From Prochlorococcus sp. AG-347-J21 (lineage in GTDB: Bacteria > Cyanobacteriota > Cyanobacteriia > PCC-6307 > Cyanobiaceae): a stretch of DNA of 64,000 nucleotides. Made by a program: the position numbers and the translations under genes. A model generated the notes under the pieces. It ran no database searches. It was not told where the DNA came from and saw only the letters and a list, made by a program, of their open reading frames with translations. The stretch is from the NCBI GenBank assembly GCA_003281455.1, contig QCBX01000007.1, positions 34,785-98,784 on the forward strand, read 5' to 3'. Shown here in pieces: positions 57,236-64,000 of this stretch; the first letter of the stretch is position 1, and each line of letters opens with the position of its first letter.

Positions 57236-58336
57236 ATGCAACAAATGAACGAAAATTCTTCCCAAACTATTAAAGAACTTTCTGAAGATCAAGAAATTAA
57301 AAATTCTTCTGAATTAGAAAATGATTCAGTATCCCAAAATGAGGAAGATTTATCATTCGAAAAGAACGATATACCTTCAGCAGATTCCTCCTCTAGCAGA
57401 GCAAATATTGATTTTGATAATGCAGGATTCACTCAAGAAGAATTTGCATCACTTTTAGGTAAATATGATTACAACTTTAAACCTGGCGATCTAGTGAAGG
57501 GGACCGTTTTTGCATTAGAGCCCAAAGGAGCCATGATAGATATAGGTGCGAAAACAGCTGCTTTTATGCCGGTTCAGGAGGTTTCAATTAATAGAGTTGA
57601 AGGACTAAATGATGTGTTACAACCTTCAGAAAGCCGAGAATTTTTCATAATGAGTGAAGAAAATGAAGATGGTCAATTAGCACTTTCTATTAGAAGAATT
57701 GAATATCAAAGAGCATGGGAAAGGGTTAGACAACTACAAAAAGAAGACGCCACTATATATTCCGAAGTTTTTGCAACTAACAGAGGAGGGGCTCTTGTTA
57801 GGGTCGAAGGATTAAGAGGATTTATTCCAGGTTCTCACATAAGTGCTCGAAAAATTAAAGATGACTTGGAAGGTGAATATCTACCCTTAAAATTTCTTGA
57901 GGTTGATGAAGAGAGAAATAGATTAGTACTAAGTCATAGAAGAGCTTTAGTAGAGAAAAAAATGAATAGGCTTGAGGTAGGAGAAGTTGTTGTGGGTTCT
58001 GTTAAAGGTATCAAACCTTATGGGGCTTTTATTGATATTGGAGGAGTTAGTGGTCTATTACATATTTCTGAGATTAGTCATGAACATATCGAGACTCCAC
58101 ATAATGTTTTAAATGTTAATAACCAAATGAAAGTAATGATAATTGACCTTGATTCAGAAAGAGGACGAATTTCTTTATCCACAAAGGCACTTGAACCTGA
58201 ACCTGGAGATATGCTTACCGACCCTCAAAAAGTTTTTAATAAAGCTGAAGAAATGGCTGCTAAATATAAACAAATGTTATTTGAACAAACTGATGATAAT
58301 GAAGAACTTTCAACAGCTTCAGCTGAAACAGTCTAA
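57236..58336 (+). CDS. rps1: 30S ribosomal protein S1 (cyanobacterial short form)
   Basis: 366 residues with an acidic disordered N-terminal part (Glu/Ser-rich, about 75 residues) and three S1 OB-fold domains: FKPGDLVKGTVFALEPKGAMID at about residue 80, a degenerate second near 165, and VGEVVVGSVKGIKPYGAFIDIGGVSGLLHISEIS near 245. Cyanobacteria carry three-domain S1 proteins of this type. ATG at 57236 or the in-frame ATG at 57245 may be the start. Confidence 0.92.
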   Translation: MQQMNENSSQTIKELSEDQEIKNSSELENDSVSQNEEDLSFEKNDIPSADSSSSRANIDFDNAGFTQEEFASLLGKYDYNFKPGDLVKGTVFALEPKGAMIDIGAKTAAFMPVQEVSINRVEGLNDVLQPSESREFFIMSEENEDGQLALSIRRIEYQRAWERVRQLQKEDATIYSEVFATNRGGALVRVEGLRGFIPGSHISARKIKDDLEGEYLPLKFLEVDEERNRLVLSHRRALVEKKMNRLEVGEVVVGSVKGIKPYGAFIDIGGVSGLLHISEISHEHIETPHNVLNVNNQMKVMIIDLDSERGRISLSTKALEPEPGDMLTDPQKVFNKAEEMAAKYKQMLFEQTDDNEELSTASAETV

Positions 58337-58473
58337 ATTCATAGATTTTTATTGAGTAGGGTTATCCCAACGTCTAGTTTCTTAATTCTGAACAAGTATT
58401 TTTTTTTACAATTATTGATTAGTGACGACGGCCTAATTTAGGATAGTGTTTACTATTTAAAGTAAATATCTTA

Positions 58474-59715
58474 ATGAGTGATTTTATCTTCACCTCTGAA
58501 TCTGTAACTGAAGGACATCCTGACAAAATATGTGATCAAATAAGTGATGCTGTTTTAGATGCTTTATTGACAGAAGATCCTGAAAGTAGAGTTGCATGCG
58601 AAACTGTTGTAAATACTGGTCTTTGTTTACTTACTGGAGAAATCACTTCAAAGGCAAAAGTTGATTATATAAAACTCGTTAGGAATGTTATTAAAGAAAT
58701 TGGATATGAAGGCTCTAAAGCAGGGGGGTTTGACGCAAATAGTTGTGCTGTTTTAGTAGCGCTAGATGAGCAATCTCCAGATATTTCACAAGGAGTGAAC
58801 GAAGCCGATGATATTAACAATGATTTAGAAAACAATACCGGAGCTGGTGACCAAGGCATAATGTTCGGCTATGCGTGCGATGAAACTCCAGAATTGATGC
58901 CCTTACCAATTAGCCTTGCGCACAGATTAGCAATTCAACTTGCCAAAGTAAGACATGAAAAAGTCCTTAATTATCTCCTTCCTGATGGTAAAACTCAAGT
59001 AAGCATTGATTATGATAAAGGGCTACCAGTATCAATTAACACGATTTTAATTTCAACTCAACATAGTCCTGAGATTGATGGGATTAAAAATGAAGAAAAA
59101 ATTCGACAAAAAATAAAAGAAGATTTGTGGATGAAAGTTGTAATCCCGGCAACAGAAGATTTAGAAATTAAACCAGATATTCATAAAACAAGATTCCTAG
59201 TCAATCCAACAGGTAAATTTGTCGTAGGTGGGCCTCAGGGAGATGCTGGGCTCACTGGCAGAAAAATTATAGTAGATACATATGGTGGTTATGCAAGACA
59301 TGGAGGAGGGGCATTCTCAGGGAAAGATCCCACAAAAGTGGATAGATCAGCTGCTTATGCAGCACGTTATGTGGCTAAAAGTATTGTTAAAGCAAAATTA
59401 GCAAAAAAGGCTGAAGTACAATTAAGTTATGCGATTGGAGTTGCCAAACCTATTTCCATTCTCGTTGAAACTTTTAATACAGGTGTTATTTCACAGAATA
59501 ATTTGACTGAGCTTATTAAAAAGCATTTTGATTTAAGGCCTGAAGCAATTATCAAAGAATTTAACTTAAGAAATCTACCAAAAAAAATGGGTGGTAAATT
59601 TTTTAGAAAAACTGCATCCTATGGACATTTTGGCAGAAGAGATCTCGACCTACCTTGGGAAAATGTAGAAGAAAAAGCAGCCCAATTAGTAGAAGCTTCC
59701 AAAGTATTTTTATAG
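58474..59715 (+). CDS. metK: S-adenosylmethionine synthase MetK
   Basis: 413 residues. [24 protein letters not shown] is the N-terminal motif, [15 protein letters not shown] the ATP/flexible-loop motif, and [23 protein letters not shown] the phosphate-binding motif. Makes SAM from ATP and methionine. The sugar kinase gene starts 12 bases after the stop. Confidence 0.97.
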   Translation: MSDFIFTSESVTEGHPDKICDQISDAVLDALLTEDPESRVACETVVNTGLCLLTGEITSKAKVDYIKLVRNVIKEIGYEGSKAGGFDANSCAVLVALDEQSPDISQGVNEADDINNDLENNTGAGDQGIMFGYACDETPELMPLPISLAHRLAIQLAKVRHEKVLNYLLPDGKTQVSIDYDKGLPVSINTILISTQHSPEIDGIKNEEKIRQKIKEDLWMKVVIPATEDLEIKPDIHKTRFLVNPTGKFVVGGPQGDAGLTGRKIIVDTYGGYARHGGGAFSGKDPTKVDRSAAYAARYVAKSIVKAKLAKKAEVQLSYAIGVAKPISILVETFNTGVISQNNLTELIKKHFDLRPEAIIKEFNLRNLPKKMGGKFFRKTASYGHFGRRDLDLPWENVEEKAAQLVEASKVFL

Positions 59716-59727
59716 AATATTCATTCT

Positions 59728-60957
59728 ATGTCTGATAAATTTTATGGGGGGTTAGATTTTGGTACCAGTGGTGCAAGAATATCAATAGTTAATCTAAAGA
59801 AGGAATTAATATTTTCTCATTCATTTCCTTATAAATACAGCTTTAAGGATCCAAATTCTTGGATCAATTCTTGTGAAAAACTATTGGATGTTTTACCTAT
59901 TGAAGTAAAAAGTAATCTTTCTAAATTAGCTATATCTGGCACGTCAGGAACCTTAATAGCATCCAATTTAAAAGGGGAGCCCATAGGACAAGCAATACCT
60001 TATTACGAAGCTTGTCATGAAAATGAGATGCTTATTAAATCTTTAACTTCTGGAGAAGATCATTTGCGAACCCCTTACAGTAGTCTTGCTAAAGCATTAA
60101 AACTAATTGATAAATATGGGACAAATATACTTTTAAGACATCAATCTGATTGGATAACTGGCTGGTTTTTGAAAGATTGGACTCATGGAGAAGAAGGCAA
60201 TAATCTTAAACTTGGTTGGGATCTAATTAAAAAATCGTGGCCAAAAAGCTATTCAAATACTTCATGGCAAAAATGTTTACCTCAAATAATAAAAAGTGGA
60301 AAAATTATTAGCCAAGTCCATTCTGGTTTAGCAGACAGTTTTAAGTTGAATAAGAAATTAATTTTAGTTTCAGGTACGACTGATTCCAATGCGAGTTTAA
60401 TAGCTGCGGGTTTAGCAAAAGAAGATGGTCTCACAGTTTTAGGAACAACTATTGTGATTAAAAAAGTTATTAATAAACCAATAAAACAAAAAGGAATTAC
60501 CATTCATAAAGTGTTTGATAATTGGATCTGTGGAGGGGCATCAAACGCAGGATGCGGTATTTTATCAAAGTTTTTTTCTGATTTAGAAATAGAGGAACTC
60601 AGTCGACAAATAAATCCATCTAAAAACACTTCTTTAAATCTTTTACCTCTTAATAGTAAGGGAGAAAGATTTCCTATTAATAATTGTAATTTAGAACCGA
60701 TTCTTGGCCCCAGGCCAGTAAGCGACTCGCTTTATTTACATGCATTATTCGAGGGGCTAGCCAATATTGAATTGAGAGGATGGGAAAAACTGCGCGAGCT
60801 TACAGGTTCACTTCCAAAAAAAATTATTACTGTTGGTGGAGGTTCAAAAAACCCACAATGGAGAAAAATAAGAGAAAAAACAATAAATATACCAATAGTT
60901 TCGTGTAATAAAACTACTTCATTTGGAACTGCTTTATTAGCCATTAATTCAAACTAA
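59728..60957 (+). CDS. FGGY-family carbohydrate kinase
   Basis: 409 residues, actin-like fold of FGGY sugar kinases. The phosphate motifs are GGLDFGTSGARISIVNL at the N-terminus, LAISGTSGTL, the ATP-binding TVGGGSKNPQWRKIRE near the C-terminus, and LVSGTTDSNASLIAAGL in the middle. Ribulose/xylulose kinase-like members of cyanobacteria and plants look like this, but the substrate is not proven. Confidence 0.85.
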   Translation: MSDKFYGGLDFGTSGARISIVNLKKELIFSHSFPYKYSFKDPNSWINSCEKLLDVLPIEVKSNLSKLAISGTSGTLIASNLKGEPIGQAIPYYEACHENEMLIKSLTSGEDHLRTPYSSLAKALKLIDKYGTNILLRHQSDWITGWFLKDWTHGEEGNNLKLGWDLIKKSWPKSYSNTSWQKCLPQIIKSGKIISQVHSGLADSFKLNKKLILVSGTTDSNASLIAAGLAKEDGLTVLGTTIVIKKVINKPIKQKGITIHKVFDNWICGGASNAGCGILSKFFSDLEIEELSRQINPSKNTSLNLLPLNSKGERFPINNCNLEPILGPRPVSDSLYLHALFEGLANIELRGWEKLRELTGSLPKKIITVGGGSKNPQWRKIREKTINIPIVSCNKTTSFGTALLAINSN

Positions 60958-61047
60958 TAATTTTTAAATATTTGATGAAGATATAAAATTTTTAATCAAA
61001 AGGGGTTTCACAAACTACACATCGTAATTTAAAGTAAATAAGTTAGA

Positions 61048-61120
61048 GCCGGGATAGCTCAGTTGGTAGAGCAGGCGACTGAAAATCGCCGTGTCCCCAG
61101 TTCAAATCTGGGTCCTGGCA
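61048..61120 (+). tRNA. tRNA-Phe (GAA)
   Basis: Acceptor GCCGGGA pairs with TCCTGGC. The anticodon loop CTGAAAA gives anticodon GAA. 73 bases. Followed directly by a terminator. Confidence 0.96.
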
Positions 61121-61125
61121 CCTTT

Positions 61126-61156
61126 AAAACCCTGTCTTTGACAGGGTTTTATATTT
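61126..61156 (+). terminator. tRNA-Phe terminator
   Basis: An 11-bp perfect stem AAAACCCTGTC / GACAGGGTTTT with a TTT loop and T-rich tail begins six bases after the tRNA. Confidence 0.88.
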
Positions 61157-61215
61157 TCTAAGTATTTAGAAACATAATTTTTTTTGTTTTATTTTAATTC
61201 TACAATTCAAATTTT

Positions 61216-61635
61216 TCAGTTTTCCACTCTGCAGACTTGACCAATCACACCCAAAATCAGTTTATCTCCATTAGGATCTTGCCAATCAGCTAAATCATTA
61301 AAATTATTATTTACTTCATCTATAAAGACATCAACGTCTCTAAATGATTTTTCAAAACAATTTATATCCATTGTATAGAGAATATCCTTAGTAATTTCAT
61401 TTTGTGTTTTGGGGATAAATTTACTCAATACTCTCACAGAACCATCCTCATTCCTTTTAATACTTTGTCTATCCCATAACTGTTCTCCATATTCACTTTT
61501 AGGACCTCCAACCCATTCATGAGGCAAAGCATTTGCATGTTTTATTGAAATACAAATGGAAACTATTATCGAAAGGACTAAACCAATGCTATTTCTAATA
61601 AATAGTGAATTAACTTTATTCTTAGAATCAATCAT
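61216..61635 (-). CDS. Secreted protein, 139 aa, unknown
   Basis: A signal peptide is likely: the basic start is followed by LFIRNSIGLVLSIIVSICIS and cleavage near ANALPHEW. The mature protein has WDRQSIKRNEDGSVRVLSKF, two cysteines (about residues 92 and 135), and NNNFNDLADWQDPNGDKLIL. Probably periplasmic or lumenal. The gene converges with tRNA-Phe. No family recognised. Confidence 0.6.
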   Translation of the reverse strand: MIDSKNKVNSLFIRNSIGLVLSIIVSICISIKHANALPHEWVGGPKSEYGEQLWDRQSIKRNEDGSVRVLSKFIPKTQNEITKDILYTMDINCFEKSFRDVDVFIDEVNNNFNDLADWQDPNGDKLILGVIGQVCRVEN

Positions 61636-61783
61636 GACAAATTATGGGATGCAAAAATCTTTTATTGGGAGGAAATGTAAGATTAAAAATTTGTAAAAAT
61701 TTTTATTGATTAGTATTTCTATTATAGATAGAATCAATTATTAAAATTAAGAATTTACTTCCAATAAATTTATTAGAAAAATA

Positions 61784-62419
61784 ATGAATAAAATACAAAA
61801 ATTTCTCTCAGTAGTTTTTTTTATAGCAATATTTGTTGTATTGATTTATTTAATCCAAAATTATGGGATTGAACCTCTCAGAAACAAAATAGAAAGTATG
61901 GGAATTTGGGCTCCTTTTGGAATTTTCATACTTAGAGGAGTAAGTATTATTTTACCTGCTCTTCCAAGTTCAGCTTATTCTCTACTCGCTGGTTCATTAC
62001 TAGGATTTCAGAAAGGTTACATGACAATAATCTTTTCTGATATCATTTTTTGCCAAGCTGCTTTCTTTATTGCAAGAAATTATGGTCGGGTTCCTGTACG
62101 AAATTTAGTAGGCCTAAAGGCAATGAAAAGGATTGAAAGTTTTAATCAGAACCAACTAGAAGAAAATTTCTTTCTTATGACAGGGCTATTAATGACTGGC
62201 CTTTTTGATTTTCTAAGCTACGCAATTGGTATTGGAGGAACTCGGTGGAAAATATTTACTCCAGCATTATTAATAAGTCTTCTAATCAGTGACTCTATAC
62301 TTGTAGCAGTAGGAGCTGGAGTTAGCCAGGGAGCAGGATTATTTCTAGGAATTGCGCTATTAGGAATGTTTGCTTTAGCAACTCTTTCAGGATTAGCAAA
62401 AAATAAAATGCCTAAATAA
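61784..62419 (+). CDS. DedA/VTT (TVP38/TMEM64) family membrane protein
   Basis: 211 residues with about six helices. FGIFILRGVSIILPALPSSAYSLLAGSLLG holds the re-entrant Pro/Gly region of the SNARE-associated VTT domain, and the second (LMTGLFDFLSYAIGIGGTRWKIF) is the mirrored part. DedA/VTT proteins act in lipid transport and membrane homeostasis. Exact cargo is unknown. Confidence 0.85.
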   Translation: MNKIQKFLSVVFFIAIFVVLIYLIQNYGIEPLRNKIESMGIWAPFGIFILRGVSIILPALPSSAYSLLAGSLLGFQKGYMTIIFSDIIFCQAAFFIARNYGRVPVRNLVGLKAMKRIESFNQNQLEENFFLMTGLLMTGLFDFLSYAIGIGGTRWKIFTPALLISLLISDSILVAVGAGVSQGAGLFLGIALLGMFALATLSGLAKNKMPK

Positions 62420-62536
62420 CTAAACAGTTAATAATTCCATAATCAAATTAGAAAGATATGACATTTTTGCAAACAACAACTACATAAATCAGAATTCATG
62501 CAAGAATATAAGTCGATTAATTTTTAAAGTTATTAG

Positions 62537-62716
62537 ATGAGTACATTTAGACCAACTTCATATGATCCCCCTGGAGAACAAATATCGACCACTCCTTCTG
62601 GATTAAAAGTAACTTCCGCAAAGAGATTAATGGTGGATTCAATGGTAAGAATGATTCAAAAAGCAGAAAATCATTCCGTAGAAGATAAGCTTGACGAAGA
62701 ATCTAACAACAATTAA
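62537..62716 (+). CDS. Small protein, 59 aa, unknown, overlapping cpeS
   Basis: ATG at 62537: [20 protein letters not shown], then [20 protein letters not shown] and an acidic end ([16 protein letters not shown]). The last 26 bases overlap the TTG start of cpeS in another frame. It may be cotranslated with the lyase. Function unknown. Confidence 0.55.
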   Translation: MSTFRPTSYDPPGEQISTTPSGLKVTSAKRLMVDSMVRMIQKAENHSVEDKLDEESNNN

Positions 62717-63242
62717 TCAATTCATCGAAAAAAGTATAGGAGAATGGAAATCCATAAGAAGTACTCATACTTTAGCTTTTCAGGAATTTGAAAACTCAAC
62801 TAGTAAAATATGTATAAGACATATCAACTCAAAAAATAAAAAAGTTATTAAAATTTTTAAAATTTATAAATTAAGTTTAAACTTACAGAGCATAGCCATT
62901 TCTATAAAATGGCAAGCGATTAGTGATTGGGAAGATGATGATATCAGTAAGGGAGAAGAAACTATTTTGATATTTTTACCCAAGGATGAGAATTCAGGCA
63001 TTGTCTTAAGAAATAAAGGGTATACTGAATCAGTTATTTCATCTTCAAATTATTTTATAGATGAAAAAAATAATTTACATATTAAAACTATTTACAAATC
63101 GACAGTTTCCGAAGAAAGAATTTCCTTTTTATCAACTCACATAAGATCCAGATTTTCTGTTATTAGAAATCTGGAAAATAACTCAATAATACAGACTTCC
63201 CATACTTCAGAGATAAGGAACTTATCTAGTTTAAAAGATTAA
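62691..63242 (+). CDS. cpeS: CpcS/CpeS-type phycobilin lyase
   Basis: 183 residues from TTG 62691. [27 protein letters not shown] fits the CpcS/CpeS start (a lipocalin-like barrel), and [20 protein letters not shown] plus SEIRNLSSL match its end. These lyases attach phycobilins to Cys82 of phycobiliprotein subunits. It lies tail to tail with cpeB, its likely substrate, with 17 bases of overlap. A TTG start is required as no ATG or GTG precedes the domain. Confidence 0.87.
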   Translation: MTKNLTTINQFIEKSIGEWKSIRSTHTLAFQEFENSTSKICIRHINSKNKKVIKIFKIYKLSLNLQSIAISIKWQAISDWEDDDISKGEETILIFLPKDENSGIVLRNKGYTESVISSSNYFIDEKNNLHIKTIYKSTVSEERISFLSTHIRSRFSVIRNLENNSIIQTSHTSEIRNLSSLKD

Positions 63243-63738
63243 TTATCCTTTCAAATTGAAACTCTGTTTCAGATATTAATTTAGGAAGAAAGTCTTTATT
63301 TCCTTTCATATTATTAACTGTTGAATTTAAATCAGAGATTGTTGCTTCTCGCATTAATTCAATAACCCTTTTTGCATTTCTTAAAGGCACCCCTAGAGCA
63401 AGATAAGTATTTTTAAGATCCTTCAAACAACTTTTGTCTAAAACTGATTCGTCATTAGAAATTAAAAGATAAGCAACAATCCGCAGAATTATTTCTCCAT
63501 CTCTTAAACAAACGGACATCTTGTTAGTTGTATTTAAAGAAATTTTTGAATTAACTGAATCTTGATTTTCGCAAATCATTGCTGTTACAGCATCTGCTGC
63601 AATTGCATGTGAATTATTGGTTATTGAAGTTATTGCATCTAATCTTGAGTTGGCACTATTAATAAATTCTTTTATATTACTTAAATCATTTAATTTCATA
63701 TCGGCAGACAATATTTGATTATTCTTTAAAACTGACAT
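63226..63738 (-). CDS. cpeB: Phycoerythrin beta subunit, degenerate (CpeB)
   Basis: 170 residues with the phycobiliprotein globin-like fold. [22 protein letters not shown] corresponds to the canonical Cys50 region, but the Cys there is missing. ICENQDSV retains one Cys (C56) near the Cys61 site. [19 protein letters not shown] holds the main chromophore Cys82-equivalent (C77), and [15 protein letters not shown] is intact. The Cys165-equivalent is not seen. This fits the reduced phycoerythrin III of high-light Prochlorococcus, with no alpha subunit in this window. Confidence 0.88.
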   Translation of the reverse strand: MSVLKNNQILSADMKLNDLSNIKEFINSANSRLDAITSITNNSHAIAADAVTAMICENQDSVNSKISLNTTNKMSVCLRDGEIILRIVAYLLISNDESVLDKSCLKDLKNTYLALGVPLRNAKRVIELMREATISDLNSTVNNMKGNKDFLPKLISETEFQFERIINLLN

Positions 63739-63918
63739 TCCTGAAGTAAAAAATTTAAAGTTCGAGTTTTAGAATAGTACAAAGCTAGTAAAAACAATAC
63801 AATTTCAAAATTAACGCAACGCTTCTTAATTAATAACTTTATTACAAAGTGATAGTTGAAATAATTCAAATAAAAAATTTTTTTTCCGCTAATATAAAAC
63901 TATGTTCTTAATAAAGTT

Positions 63919-64000
63919 TTGGATCAACAAGATTTAAAATTATCAAAAAAACTTATTTCCTCATATAAAAAGAGATTGGAGAAAGAAATTCTTGACCGTA
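63919..64000 (+). CDS. Truncated CDS at the right edge, TTG start, unknown
   Basis: From TTG 63919 the frame is open to the window end and reads a charged helical start (DQQDLKLSKKLISSYKKRLE, then KEILDR). Too short to name. It may be cotranscribed with genes beyond the window. Confidence 0.4.
   Translation, partial: MDQQDLKLSKKLISSYKKRLEKEILDR

Overview
The window is a very AT-rich, densely coded stretch of a cyanobacterial chromosome. I identify it as Prochlorococcus, most likely a high-light (MED4/MIT9515-like) ecotype. The evidence is direct: PsbB (CP47), PsbT, PsbM, PsaE, PetB/PetD, PipX, a single-copy rRNA operon whose spacer holds tRNA-Ile and tRNA-Ala, a degenerate phycoerythrin beta subunit next to a CpeS-type lyase with no other phycobilisome genes, a plastoquinol terminal oxidase, and many tiny genes of the DUF3764, DUF3104, DUF1651 and TIGR03894 type known from marine picocyanobacteria. 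I see no transposase, integrase, phage structural gene or CRISPR array.

Layout. 1-12.5 kb is core metabolism. It holds an acyl-activating enzyme (cut by the window edge), lipB, hpf, a DeoC-like protein, recO and a glycosyltransferase. A leftward cluster der-ecfT-pipX-pipY-sepF-proC follows (proC is interrupted by a frameshift at an A10 run), then a leftward aroQ-miaE-cobI-DUF1823 operon. Adjacent tRNA-Tyr and tRNA-Thr genes at 12.6-12.8 kb open an accessory region running to about 34.9 kb. That region is rich in 28-100 residue proteins, many with a single membrane helix. Set among them are recognisable genes: thiD-tenA, a photolyase/cryptochrome, proline iminopeptidase, a CPBP membrane protease, arfB, a PrxQ peroxiredoxin, tatA, a lone Nif11-type peptide, a CrtISO-like flavoprotein, the terminal oxidase PTOX with a convergent NdhF-like fragment, and a short Hli-like protein.

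34.9-64 kb is core again: a GNAT protein, an aldehyde dehydrogenase, a LysM protein, psaE-mutM, the rRNA operon on the minus strand (16S-Ile-Ala-23S-5S), a GH100 invertase, petB-petD, ctpA, an HD phosphohydrolase, minC-minD-minE, tsaC, prmC, psbM, a 2Fe-2S ferredoxin, psbB-psbT, nrdR, rps1, metK, an FGGY sugar kinase, tRNA-Phe, a DedA-type membrane protein, and the cpeS/cpeB pair. A CDS at the right edge is truncated.

How the genes work together. Photosynthetic electron transfer (PSII, b6f, PSI, ferredoxin, PTOX), nitrogen signalling (PipX/PipY), cell division (SepF, MinCDE) and thiamine salvage or synthesis are the main themes. The strongest oddities are a DeoC homologue with its Schiff-base lysine replaced, the proC frameshift, a small gene broken by two one-base losses, a probable unannotated small RNA at about 21 kb, and a large set of one-helix microproteins. 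All family calls are from reading the sequence; no database search was run.
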